64,000 nt of DNA, from NCBI RefSeq assembly GCF_026020075.1, contig NZ_CP102772.1, positions 3,198,501-3,262,500 of the forward strand. Reading direction: 5' to 3'. Origin of the DNA: Bosea sp. NBC_00550. GTDB taxonomy: Bacteria > Pseudomonadota > Alphaproteobacteria > Rhizobiales > Beijerinckiaceae. Position 1 is the stretch's first letter. Each line of letters opens with the position of its first letter. A program made the position numbers and the translations under genes. The notes below the pieces were generated by a model, which did no database searches, was not told where the DNA came from, and saw only the letters and a list, made by a program, of their open reading frames with translations. Below are positions 48,195 to 56,917 of the stretch, one piece after another.

Positions 48195-48863
48195 TCAGCG
48201 GGTTGGCTTGCGCAGGAAGGCGCGCTCGATCCCGGCGAACGCTGTCCAGAAGAAGACGGACAGGCCGAGATACATGCATGTGACGACGAAATAGACCTCG
48301 AAGCTGCGGAAGGTGCGCGACTGGATGTCGCCCGCCACCGCCGTCAGCTCGCTGGCCGCGATCGCCGAGCAGACACTGGTGTTCAGCATCAGCAGGATGA
48401 ACTGGCTGGTGAGCGAGGGATAGATCGCCTGGATCGCCGGCTTCAGGATGATATAGCGGAAGATCTGCAGCGGCCGCATGCCGAGCGACTTGCCCGCCTC
48501 GATCTGCCCCTTCTGGATGCTCTCGATGCCGGCGCGGATGATCTCGATGCCGTAGGCGCCGACGTTGACGACCAGCGCCAGCAGTGCCGCCGTGTTCGAG
48601 GACATCTTCAGGCCCATCGACGGCAGGCCGAAATAGATCATGAAGATCTGGATCAGGAACGGCGTGTTGCGGATCAGCTCGATATATTCGTCGATGATCC
48701 AGCGCAGCCATTTCGGCCCGGAGGTCTTGCCGAGCGCACCCGCGATCGAGACCACCATGCCGATCGCCATCGCCACCGCCGACAGCACGAGCGAATTGAA
48801 CAGACCCTGCAGCAGCTCGGGCCACGCCGCGAAGACGTCGGCGAAATCGAACTCATAGCTCAT
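48195..48863 (-). CDS. amino-acid-type ABC transporter permease 2
   Basis: A 222-residue HisMQ-type permease. EIIRAGIESIQKGQIEAGKS and LGMRPLQIFRYIILKPAIQ hold the EAA loop contacting the ATPase. The periplasmic part includes IRNTPFLIQIFMIYFGLPS. It is preceded by a 112-base gap after the SDR gene, which could hold a secondary promoter. Confidence 0.93.
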   Translation of the reverse strand: MSYEFDFADVFAAWPELLQGLFNSLVLSAVAMAIGMVVSIAGALGKTSGPKWLRWIIDEYIELIRNTPFLIQIFMIYFGLPSMGLKMSSNTAALLALVVNVGAYGIEIIRAGIESIQKGQIEAGKSLGMRPLQIFRYIILKPAIQAIYPSLTSQFILLMLNTSVCSAIAASELTAVAGDIQSRTFRSFEVYFVVTCMYLGLSVFFWTAFAGIERAFLRKPTR

Positions 48864-48975
48864 GCGGACCGCCCATATGGGGCGGCGAAAGCAGGAATGC
48901 CTTCATGCGCCATCCTCATCCCAATCCTCCCGGCCGGCTCGGGCACCGGCTTCTCTCGGCCGTGCCGCAGAATCC

Positions 48976-49737
48976 CTACAATCGCGGAATCAGCAAGCCG
49001 CCATCGGCGTTTATCACCGTCCCTGTCGCATAGGCGAATTGCCCGCTGCTCAGGGCGGCGACGACGGCGGCGACATCCTCGCCCTCGCCCCAGCGCCCGG
49101 CCGGGATCAACCCCTCGGCGATGCGCGCATCGTATTTCGCTGCGACCTTCGCGGTCATGTCGGTTCGGATCACGCCCGGCCGCACCTCGAAGACCGGGAT
49201 GCCCTCCGGCGCGAGCCTGACGGCGAGCGCCTTCGCCCACATCGAGAGGCCGAGCTTCGAGACGCAGTACTGCGCCCGGTCGATCGAGACCAGCTCCGTG
49301 CTGGCCGAGGTGACGAAGACCATTGCCGGCCGCTCCGCCTTGCCCGCGAGCATCGCCTTTGCGACCTCCTGGCTGAGGAAAGCTGCGCCGCGCAGATTGA
49401 CGTCCATGACGACGTCGAAGCTGTCCGGCGTCATCTCCAGCATGTCGCCGCGCACCGGCGCGCCGATGCCGGCATTCGAGACGAAGAGATCGAGCCGGCC
49501 GAAGGCGGCTTTCACATCCGCGACGAGGGCGGCATGGCTCTCGACCGCGGCGACGTCATGCCTGAAGAACCGCGCCGCGGCTCCGGCCTCTTCGAAAAGC
49601 TTCGACGCCTCGGCGACGGCCTCGTCCTCGGCGATGTCGGTGAAGGCGATGTCATGGCCGACCTTGGCGAGTGCGACGCCGATGGCGCGGCCGATGCCGC
49701 GCCTTGCGCCGGTGATCAGGGCGACGGGACGCGTCAT
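48976..49737 (-). CDS. SDR family oxidoreductase
   Basis: A 253-residue short-chain dehydrogenase. ITGARRGIGRAIG is the cofactor loop, NAGIGAPV the NAG motif, and YCVSKLG the YxxxK active site, with a Ser in VTSAST. In the context of CoA-transferase, dehydrogenase and hydratase genes it may oxidise a 3-hydroxyacyl or sugar-derived alcohol. It lies one base after the enoyl-CoA hydratase gene. Confidence 0.9.
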   Translation of the reverse strand: MTRPVALITGARRGIGRAIGVALAKVGHDIAFTDIAEDEAVAEASKLFEEAGAAARFFRHDVAAVESHAALVADVKAAFGRLDLFVSNAGIGAPVRGDMLEMTPDSFDVVMDVNLRGAAFLSQEVAKAMLAGKAERPAMVFVTSASTELVSIDRAQYCVSKLGLSMWAKALAVRLAPEGIPVFEVRPGVIRTDMTAKVAAKYDARIAEGLIPAGRWGEGEDVAAVVAALSSGQFAYATGTVINADGGLLIPRL

Positions 49738-49738
49738 C

Positions 49739-50512
49739 TCATTCCCCCCGATAGAGCGGCGTGCGCTTTTCCTGGAAGGCGGCGACGCCTTCCTTGACGT
49801 CTTCGGTATATGAGACGAGCGAACTCGCCAGCGTCTCCATGATCGCGGCGCTATCCTCGTTCTCGGCAGCGTTGATGAGCTGCTTGACGACGAGGTTCGC
49901 CACCGGCCCGCGCTGGCTGATGCGCTCGGCCATGGCCTGCGCAGCCGCGAGCGCTCCGCCCTTCTCGACGACCTGATCGACGATTCCGAGTGTGAGCGCC
50001 GTCTCGGCCGTGACGATTTCGCCGGTCAGAGCCAGCCTCCTCGCAACCTGTCCGCCCAGCCGCTTCACCAGACGCTGCGTGCCGGACCAGCCCGGGATCA
50101 TGCCGAGCCCGGTTTCGGGCAGGCCGATCTTGGCCTGAACCTCGCAGATGCGGATATCGGCGGTGACGGCGAGTTCGAGCCCGCCGCCCAGCGCATGGCC
50201 GTTCATCGCGGCGATGACCGGCGGCTTCATCCGCGCCAGCTTGTCGAAGACGCGGTGGCCGGCGCGCACCCAGCCCTGCCCCATCTCCAGCGGGGACAAT
50301 CCGCCCCAGGCGACAATGTCGCCGCCGGCGCAGAAGGCCTTGCCTTCGGCCGTCAAGATGACGGCACGGACCGAGCGATCGGCGTCGATGGCATCGGCGA
50401 AGCGGCCGAGCAAACCGACCATGACGTCGTCGAGCGCGTTGAGCTTTTCCGGCCGCGCGAGTGTGATCGTCGCGATGCCGGAGGCGATGTCGAGGCGGAC
50501 CGGGTCGCTCAT
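49739..50512 (-). CDS. enoyl-CoA hydratase/isomerase family protein
   Basis: A 257-residue crotonase-fold protein. Oxyanion-hole segments AFCAGGDIVAWGG and NGHALGGGLELAVTADI, and IGLPETGLGMIPGWSGTQRL with a Glu at a catalytic position, are intact. It overlaps the CoA-transferase gene by 4 bases. It likely hydrates the enoyl-CoA made by the acyl-CoA dehydrogenase encoded on the right arm of the same locus. Confidence 0.92.
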   Translation of the reverse strand: MSDPVRLDIASGIATITLARPEKLNALDDVMVGLLGRFADAIDADRSVRAVILTAEGKAFCAGGDIVAWGGLSPLEMGQGWVRAGHRVFDKLARMKPPVIAAMNGHALGGGLELAVTADIRICEVQAKIGLPETGLGMIPGWSGTQRLVKRLGGQVARRLALTGEIVTAETALTLGIVDQVVEKGGALAAAQAMAERISQRGPVANLVVKQLINAAENEDSAAIMETLASSLVSYTEDVKEGVAAFQEKRTPLYRGE

Positions 50513-52101
50513 GCCGCCCTCGCCGGGACTTCGAGGCCGATCAGGGCTTCATCGAACAAGGCCGCGTCCATCAGCTTCGGCGTTTGCGGCACCAGCAGCG
50601 GGAACTCGCTTTGGGCGAGGATATCGCGCTCCAGATCGACGCCGGGCGCGATCTCGGTGACGACGATACCTTCCGGCGTCAGCTTCATCACGCAGCGCTC
50701 GGTGATGTAGGTCACGTCCTGCCCCTGGGCGACGGCGCGCGGCCCCGAGAAGGAGATGTGCTCGACCGCATCGACCAGCTTCTTCACCTTGCCCTCCGTC
50801 TCGATGACGAGCTTGCCATCCGCGATGGCGAGCTTTGCCGCGGCGCTGAAATAGCCGGAGAAGACGATGCGCTTGGCCCGCGCGGTGATATCGATGAAGC
50901 CGCCGGCGCCGGCCGTGACATGCGGCCTGACGCCGAGCTTGGAGACGTTGACGCAGCCCTGCTTGTCGATCTGCAGGAAGGAGAGCAGCGACATGTCGAA
51001 GCCCGCCCCCTGGAAATAGGTGAACTGATAGGGCGAGGGCACGATCGCCTCGGCATTGGAGGCACAGCCGAACTGGAACTCGAGCAGCGGCACGCCGCCG
51101 ACCGCACCCTGCTCGATCACCCAGGTGACGGCGCCGTGCTGGCCCTCCTCGATCAGGATGCGCGGGACATTGGCCGAGATGCCGAAGCCGATATTGACCG
51201 CGTCGCCGTAACGCAGCTCCTTCGCCACGCGCCGCGCGATCACCTTGGCGACGTCGAAGGCCGGCGTCTCGAAGCTCGATAGCGGCCGCCGCACCTCGCC
51301 GGAGATCGCCGGGTCATAGACGGTCTGCGTCGTCTGCATCTGGTCGGGCGCGACGACGATCGCATCGACGAGGATGCCGGGCACGAAGACCGCTTGCGTG
51401 TTGAGGCTGCCGGCCTCGACCACGCGCTTCACCTGCGCGATGACGATGCCGCCATTGTTGCGCACCGCCAGCGCCTGATCGAGCGGGCCGAGCAGGCCGC
51501 CCTCATGCTCGTAGGAAAGGTTGCCGCGCTCATCGGCCGTGGTAGCGCGGATGATCGCGATCTTCGGCACGATGCTGCGGAAATAGAGCCAGTCATCGCC
51601 ATCGAACTCCACGCGGGTAACGATCGGCTCCGCCGCGGCCCGCGCATTCATGGCGCAGCCCTGGTGCTTGGGGTCGACGAAGGTGTCCATGCCGATCTTG
51701 GTCAGCACGCCCGGCCGCTTTGCCGCGGCCTCGCGATGCATGTCGAAGAGGATGCCGCTCGGGATGTTGTAGGCGGGGATCTCATCGCCGGTGACCATCT
51801 TCCAGATCGCAGGCGGCTCGGCCGAGGACGGGCCGGACGGGTAGGACCCACCCATGATCCGCGCCAGCAGGCCGGGCTTGGCCAGATGGTCGATGCCCTT
51901 GACGCCCCACATGTCGCCGGCCGCGATCGGATGCAGCGTCGTCAGGTTGCGTGGATGGCCCGAAGCGTCGAAGCGCCGGCCGATCGCCGCCAGCACAGCG
52001 TCGGGGCAGCCGAGACCCGAAGAGGACGAGACGGTGACGATCGCCTCGTCCGGGATCAGGGCAGCGGCTTCGTCGGCGGAGAGGATGCGGGGAAAGGCCA
52101 T
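50509..52101 (-). CDS. family I CoA-transferase (fused alpha-beta)
   Basis: A 530-residue acetate/3-oxoacid-type CoA-transferase with both halves on one chain. The first half has TVSSSSGLGCPDAVLAAI. The second half has the catalytic Glu region VTWVIEQGAVGGVPL. It would activate an imported organic acid using acyl-CoA as donor. It lies 24 bases downstream of the LacI gene and is first enzyme gene in the leftward operon. Confidence 0.92.
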   Translation of the reverse strand: MAFPRILSADEAAALIPDEAIVTVSSSSGLGCPDAVLAAIGRRFDASGHPRNLTTLHPIAAGDMWGVKGIDHLAKPGLLARIMGGSYPSGPSSAEPPAIWKMVTGDEIPAYNIPSGILFDMHREAAAKRPGVLTKIGMDTFVDPKHQGCAMNARAAAEPIVTRVEFDGDDWLYFRSIVPKIAIIRATTADERGNLSYEHEGGLLGPLDQALAVRNNGGIVIAQVKRVVEAGSLNTQAVFVPGILVDAIVVAPDQMQTTQTVYDPAISGEVRRPLSSFETPAFDVAKVIARRVAKELRYGDAVNIGFGISANVPRILIEEGQHGAVTWVIEQGAVGGVPLLEFQFGCASNAEAIVPSPYQFTYFQGAGFDMSLLSFLQIDKQGCVNVSKLGVRPHVTAGAGGFIDITARAKRIVFSGYFSAAAKLAIADGKLVIETEGKVKKLVDAVEHISFSGPRAVAQGQDVTYITERCVMKLTPEGIVVTEIAPGVDLERDILAQSEFPLLVPQTPKLMDAALFDEALIGLEVPARAA

Positions 52102-52125
52102 GGTTTTTGTCTCTGGGTGAACGTT

Positions 52126-53178
52126 TCAGCCGGCGGCGGCCAGCGCGCGCTGATAGGCGCCACAGGATTCGCGGATGACGAGATTGGCGGAGCCGATGAA
52201 GGTTTCCGGCTCCGCAGCGGGATCGGCGATCTGTTTCAGCAGCATCGCGGCGGCGCGCTCGCCGAGCCCGACGGCATCGATGGCGATGGTGGTCAACGCC
52301 GGCGAGACATGGCGCGCCTCGCTGGTGTCGTCGAAGCCGACGATCGCGATGTCGCGGCCGACGACGAGCCCGTGCCGCGCCGCGGCCAGCATCGCGCCGA
52401 TGGCGACGACGTCGTTGTAGCAGACCACCGCCGTCGGCCGGTCGCTGAGCGAAAGCACGGAGCCCATCGCGCTGAAGCCGCCGTCGCGCGTCGGCATGCT
52501 TTCGAGATTAAGTCCCGGATCGACCGCGTGGCCGGCGGCCTCCATTGCGGTGAGGAAGCCCCGATGCCGCTCCTGCCGGACGACCATCGAGTTCATGCCG
52601 CCGAGATAGGCGACGCGCTCATGGCCGAGATTGATCAGATGGCGTGTGATCCGGCTGCCGCCCGCCACGTTCTCCGGCACGACCAAGCCCGCCTGCGCGC
52701 CCGGCAGGCGGCGGATCGCCACCAGCAACGCCGTATCGGCGGCCTGGGCCCAGTCGAGATGCTCGGGGCGGGTATCGAGCGCGGGGCAGAGGATGATGCC
52801 GCCGGCACCATGCTCGCGCATCATGCGCATCACCTGGTCCTGCCGCACCACGCTCTCGGCGGTGTTGGCCATGAAGGCGACATAGCCTGCCATCTGCAGG
52901 ACTTTCTCCACGCCGATCGCGAATTCGGCGAAGAACGGGTTTGAGAGATCGTTGAGGACGAGGCCGACGATGCGGGATTGCGCGTTGCGCAGGTTGGCGG
53001 CACCGCGATTATAGACATAGCCCAGCCGGTCCATGGCCTGCTGGACCTGCCGGCGCGTCTCGGGCTTGACGCTGCCGCGCCCGGTGAGGACGAGGGAGAC
53101 CGTCGATTTCGAGACGCCTGCGGCGTCCGCGATCTCGATGATCGTCACCTTCCCCTTGCTGCCTTTCGGCTGCGACAT
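52126..53178 (-). CDS. LacI family transcriptional regulator
   Basis: A 350-residue repressor, start 53178 (MSQPKGSKGKVT). The DNA-binding head is TIIEIADAAGVSKSTVSLVL, with hinge region NRGAANLRNAQSRIVGLV. The sugar-type binding core follows. It is divergent from the DUF993 operon and heads the leftward operon. The two perfect GGAACGTTCC-core palindromes between the arms are its likely operators, one 35 bases before its own start and one 22 bases before the DUF993 gene. Confidence 0.93.
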   Translation of the reverse strand: MSQPKGSKGKVTIIEIADAAGVSKSTVSLVLTGRGSVKPETRRQVQQAMDRLGYVYNRGAANLRNAQSRIVGLVLNDLSNPFFAEFAIGVEKVLQMAGYVAFMANTAESVVRQDQVMRMMREHGAGGIILCPALDTRPEHLDWAQAADTALLVAIRRLPGAQAGLVVPENVAGGSRITRHLINLGHERVAYLGGMNSMVVRQERHRGFLTAMEAAGHAVDPGLNLESMPTRDGGFSAMGSVLSLSDRPTAVVCYNDVVAIGAMLAAARHGLVVGRDIAIVGFDDTSEARHVSPALTTIAIDAVGLGERAAAMLLKQIADPAAEPETFIGSANLVIRESCGAYQRALAAAG

Positions 53179-53212
53179 CGTTTCATCCCTGAAGCATCTT
53201 GTGTTTTTTCTT

Positions 53213-53226
53213 ATGGAACGTTCCAT
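53213..53226. promoter_or_regulatory. LacI-type operator 1
   Basis: ATGGAACGTTCCAT, a perfect 14-bp palindrome with the central CG typical of LacI family operators. It is 35 bases from the regulator start. Confidence 0.88.
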
Positions 53227-53309
53227 TATCAGTCTTACGAAAACAATGCAATATCCCTCTTTCAAATGATTTTATGCCCTTGTATAAGGCTGGAAAGGCG
53301 TTCTTGAAC

Positions 53310-53321
53310 TGGAACGTTCCA
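53310..53321. promoter_or_regulatory. LacI-type operator 2
   Basis: TGGAACGTTCCA, a perfect 12-bp palindrome identical to the core of operator 1, centred 96 bases from it and just before the ribosome site of the DUF993 gene. Spacing permits looping. Confidence 0.88.
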
Positions 53322-53343
53322 ATAAATTACACCGGAGGAAGCG

Positions 53344-54507
53344 ATGGCCGAGATTACCCTGCCCCGCGCGGACGGCAGCAGCGAGCGCTACCGGCTGGCG
53401 CCGCCCTCCCCTTATCCCCGCACCGCTCCAGCCAATGGCGTCCGCACCGTCTACGCCGCCGCCCATGTCGTCGCCGACCCGCTGAAGCTGCAGGAGCCCT
53501 GGCGCATCCCGGCCGTGGATTGGGACGCGACGCTCGCCTTCCGCCACCACCTCTGGGGTCTCGGCTTCAAGATCGCCGAGGCTATGGACACCTCGCAGCG
53601 CGGCATGGGGCTGGATTGGCCGAATGCCGCCGAACTGATTTCCCGCGTTCTCGCCGAGGCCAAGACGACGCCCGGCGCCGATCTCGCCTGCGGCGCCGGC
53701 ACCGACCAGCTCGATCCGCAGGCCGCGCGTAGCCTCGACGAGGTCATCCGCGCCTATGAGGAGCAGATCGGCCATGTCGAGAAGCATGGCGGCAGGATCA
53801 TCCTGATGGCGAGCCGCGCGCTCTGCCGCGTCGCGAAAAGCCCGGACGACTACCTCTCCGTCTACGGCCGGCTGATCCGCCAGTGCCGCGGCAAGGTGAT
53901 CCTGCACTGGCTCGGCGAGATGTTCGATCCCGCGCTCGCCGGCTATTGGGGCAGCCGTGATTTCCACCCCGCCATGGACACGGTGCTGACCCTGATCCGC
54001 GAGCACGCCGCAAAGATCGACGGCATCAAGATCTCGCTGCTCGATGCCGGCAAGGAGATCGAGATGCGGCGCCTCCTGCCCGAGGGCGTCGTCATGTATA
54101 CCGGCGACGACTTCAACTATGCCGAGCTGATCGCAGGCGACGCGCAGGGCTTCTCGCACGGGCTGCTCGGCATCTTCGACCCGATCGCCCCGGCCGCCGC
54201 CGCGGCCTTCGCGAAGCTGGAGGCGGGCGACCGGGCCGGCTTCCACGCCATCCTCGATCCCACAGTCGCGCTCTCGCGCAAGCTCTTCGAGGCGCCGACG
54301 CAGCATTACAAATGCGGTGTCGTCTTCCTTGCCTGGCTCAACAGCTTCCAGAGCCATTTCCGCATGGTCGGCGGCGCCGAATCCGCGCGCGGCATCCTGC
54401 ACTATGCCGATCTCTTCCGCCTCGCCGATCGGTCCCGGCTCTTCGTCGATCCGGATCTGGCGGCCCGCCGCATGGCGCATCTATATGCCCTCAACGGCGT
54501 CGCCTGA
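53344..54507 (+). CDS. DUF993 family protein (dihydrodipicolinate-synthase-like)
   Basis: A 387-residue TIM-barrel protein of DUF993. KIDGIKISLLDAGKE carries a Lys at the place expected for a Schiff-base lysine in DHDPS/aldolase-type enzymes, and GVVMYTGDDFNYAELI follows. It often neighbours sugar-acid catabolic genes and LacI regulators. A retro-aldol or decarboxylating step is an inference. SD GGAGGAA lies 5 bases before the ATG; a LacI operator lies just upstream. Confidence 0.85.
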   Translation: MAEITLPRADGSSERYRLAPPSPYPRTAPANGVRTVYAAAHVVADPLKLQEPWRIPAVDWDATLAFRHHLWGLGFKIAEAMDTSQRGMGLDWPNAAELISRVLAEAKTTPGADLACGAGTDQLDPQAARSLDEVIRAYEEQIGHVEKHGGRIILMASRALCRVAKSPDDYLSVYGRLIRQCRGKVILHWLGEMFDPALAGYWGSRDFHPAMDTVLTLIREHAAKIDGIKISLLDAGKEIEMRRLLPEGVVMYTGDDFNYAELIAGDAQGFSHGLLGIFDPIAPAAAAAFAKLEAGDRAGFHAILDPTVALSRKLFEAPTQHYKCGVVFLAWLNSFQSHFRMVGGAESARGILHYADLFRLADRSRLFVDPDLAARRMAHLYALNGVA

Positions 54508-54522
54508 GGGAAGGAACGCACC

Positions 54523-55671
54523 ATGCATGCCCCCCTGCTCGACATCGAGATCTACGACCAGATCCGCGAGACCGCCCGGCGCTTTGCCGAAGAGGTCGTC
54601 AAACCCGTCGCCGCCGATCTCGACCGCGACGAGACCTTTCCCGCTGAGATCTACGCCCGAATGGGCGAGCTCGGCCTGTTCGGCATCACCGTGCCGGAGG
54701 AGTATGGCGGCGCCGGGCTCGACACCTTCGCCTATGCGATCGTGATGGAGGAATTGTCGCGCGGCTATGCCTCGATCGCCGATCAATGCGGCGTCGTCGA
54801 ATTGATCGGCACGCTGCTCACCCGCTACGGCACGCCCGAACAGCTCAGGCGCCTGCCTGACATCATCGCCGCCAGGACCCGCATCGCCTATTGCCTGACC
54901 GAGGCCGAGGCCGGCTCCGACCTATCCAACGTCCGCACCACCGCGCGCGAGACGGCGGATGGCTACGTCATCGACGGCAGCAAGCTCTGGATCCACAACG
55001 CGCCGGTCGCCGATCTCGGCTTCGTGCTGGCCTCGACCGACCCCACCGCCGGCCATCGCGGCATGAGCATCTTCCTGGTCGACCTCCATGCGCCCGGCGT
55101 CTCGCGCGGGCCGAAGGAGCACAAGATGGGCCAGCGCGCCAGCCAGGTCGGCGGGCTCAATTTCGACGGCGTCACCGTCCCGCGCGAGGCCATGCTCGGC
55201 CCTAAGGGGCGCGGCTTCCACATCATGATGAGCGTATTGGAGAAGGGCCGCGTGGGCATCGCCGCGCTCGCCACCGGCATCGCGCAGGCCGGGCTCAAGG
55301 CCGCCCTCGGCTATGCCCGCGACCGGCGCCAGTTCGGCAAGCCGATCCTCGACAATCAGGGCCTGCAATGGATGCTGGCGGATATGGCCAAGGACATCGC
55401 CGCCGCCCGCGCCTTGACCGAGCGCGCCGCGCTCCTGATCGATCACGGCAAACCCGCGACCTCCGCCTCCTCGATGGCGAAATGCTTCGCCAGCGACATG
55501 GCGGTGGCGCAGACCGCCAACGCCGTCCAGATCTTCGGCGGCTCCGGCTATATCCGCGGTTTCGAGGTGGAGCGGCTCTACCGCGACGCCAAGATCACCC
55601 AGATCTACGAGGGCACCAACCAGATTCAGCGCACCATCATCGCGAAGGAACTGATCAAGGCCGCGCAATAG
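54523..55671 (+). CDS. acyl-CoA dehydrogenase family protein
   Basis: A 382-residue FAD enzyme. RIAYCLTEAEAGSDLSNVRT and KLWIHNAPVADL line the flavin and substrate site. The C-terminal EVERLYRDAKITQIYEGTNQIQRTIIAKEL carries the catalytic Glu region. It lies 15 bases after DUF993. It introduces a double bond into an acyl-CoA, fitting the hydratase and CoA-transferase on the other arm. Confidence 0.93.
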   Translation: MHAPLLDIEIYDQIRETARRFAEEVVKPVAADLDRDETFPAEIYARMGELGLFGITVPEEYGGAGLDTFAYAIVMEELSRGYASIADQCGVVELIGTLLTRYGTPEQLRRLPDIIAARTRIAYCLTEAEAGSDLSNVRTTARETADGYVIDGSKLWIHNAPVADLGFVLASTDPTAGHRGMSIFLVDLHAPGVSRGPKEHKMGQRASQVGGLNFDGVTVPREAMLGPKGRGFHIMMSVLEKGRVGIAALATGIAQAGLKAALGYARDRRQFGKPILDNQGLQWMLADMAKDIAAARALTERAALLIDHGKPATSASSMAKCFASDMAVAQTANAVQIFGGSGYIRGFEVERLYRDAKITQIYEGTNQIQRTIIAKELIKAAQ

Positions 55672-55756
55672 CGCGGAGGCCTGCCCGCGCCCCTCCCTTG
55701 CCGCCTCGGCGCGTGGCGCTCGACATTCGCCGCCAATCGCGGTCCGCTACCGAAAA

Positions 55757-55782
55757 GCGAATCCCGTTGCAGCGGGATTCGC
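55757..55782 (+). terminator. internal hairpin between dehydrogenase and isomerase genes
   Basis: GCGAATCCCG (55757-55766), loop TTGCAG, CGGGATTCGC (55773-55782): perfect 10-bp arms. There is no T-tract. It may lower read-through into, or protect the 3' end ahead of, the isomerase gene. Confidence 0.45.
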
Positions 55783-55807
55783 CGAGATCATTCGGGAGGA
55801 TCAGGGG

Positions 55808-56863
55808 ATGAAGACGATCAAGGGACCGGCGATCTTCCTCGCCCAGTTCGCCGGCGACGCAGCGCCGTTCGACAGCCTGGCGAGTATCGCCCGCTGGGCC
55901 GCGGGGCATGGCTACAAGGGAGTCCAGATTCCGAGCTGGGATGCACGGCTGTTCGACCTCGCGCGCGCGGCCGAGAGCAAGACCTATTGCGATGAGGTGC
56001 AAGGCATTCTCAGCGAGGCCGGCGTCGCGCTGACCGAACTCTCCACCCATCTCCAGGGCCAGCTCGTCGCGGTCCATCCGGCCTACGATCTCGCCTTCGA
56101 CGGCTTCGCCGCCCCGCAGGTGCGCGGCAATCCGAAGGCCCGGCAGGAATGGGCGGCGCAGCAATTGCGGCTGGCCGCAAAGGCCTCCCGGAAACTCGGG
56201 CTTTCAGCCCATGCGACATTCTCCGGCGCGCTGGCCTGGCCCTTCATCTACCCCTGGCCGCAGCGGCCGGCCGGGCTTGTCGAGACTGCTTTCGAAGAGC
56301 TGGGCAAACGCTGGCGCCCGATCCTCGATGCTTTCGACGAGGCCGGCGTCGACCTCTGCTACGAGCTGCATCCGGGCGAGGATTTGCACGACGGCATCAC
56401 CTTCGAGATGTTCCTGGAGCAGGTCGGCAACCATCCGCGCTGCAACATCCTCTACGACCCCAGCCATTTCCTGCTGCAGCAGCTCGACTACCTGTCCTTC
56501 ATCGACATCTATCACCAGCGCATTCGCATCTTCCATGTGAAGGACGCCGAGTTCAATCCGAGCGGCCGGCAGGGCGTCTATTCCGGCTTTCAGCCTTGGG
56601 CGCAGCGTGCCGGGCGGTTCCGTTCCCTCGGCGACGGCCAGATCGATTTCGGGGCGATCTTCTCGAAGCTGACACAGCATGATTTCGACGGCTGGGCCGT
56701 GCTCGAATGGGAATGCTGCATCAAGGATTCCGAGCAGGGAGCAGCGGAAGGAGCGCCCTTCATTGCCAGCCACCTGATCAATGTCGCCGCGCGGGCCTTC
56801 GATGATTTCGCCGCCAGCGGCATCGACCTTGCCGCCAATCGTGCGCTGCTGGGGATAGGCTGA
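55808..56863 (+). CDS. sugar phosphate isomerase/epimerase family protein
   Basis: A 351-residue xylose-isomerase-like TIM barrel. Metal-ligand type strands are CYELHPGEDLHDG, NILYDPSHFLLQQ, IRIFHVKDAEF and WAVLEWECCIKD, each giving a Glu, Asp or His. It likely isomerises or epimerises the sugar-like part of the substrate. It is third gene of the rightward arm, separated by 136 bases with a hairpin. Confidence 0.9.
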   Translation: MKTIKGPAIFLAQFAGDAAPFDSLASIARWAAGHGYKGVQIPSWDARLFDLARAAESKTYCDEVQGILSEAGVALTELSTHLQGQLVAVHPAYDLAFDGFAAPQVRGNPKARQEWAAQQLRLAAKASRKLGLSAHATFSGALAWPFIYPWPQRPAGLVETAFEELGKRWRPILDAFDEAGVDLCYELHPGEDLHDGITFEMFLEQVGNHPRCNILYDPSHFLLQQLDYLSFIDIYHQRIRIFHVKDAEFNPSGRQGVYSGFQPWAQRAGRFRSLGDGQIDFGAIFSKLTQHDFDGWAVLEWECCIKDSEQGAAEGAPFIASHLINVAARAFDDFAASGIDLAANRALLGIG

Positions 56864-56877
56864 CGACGTTCGGGAAA

Positions 56878-56898
56878 CGCGGCCTCGCGCAGGCCGCG
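56878..56898. terminator. terminator-like hairpin between convergent operons
   Basis: CGCGGCCT (56878-56885), loop CGCGC, AGGCCGCG (56891-56898), then CCTTG. It lies between the isomerase stop and the MBL-fold stop. Confidence 0.55.
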
Positions 56899-56917
56899 CC
56901 TTGAGCATGCGGAAACG

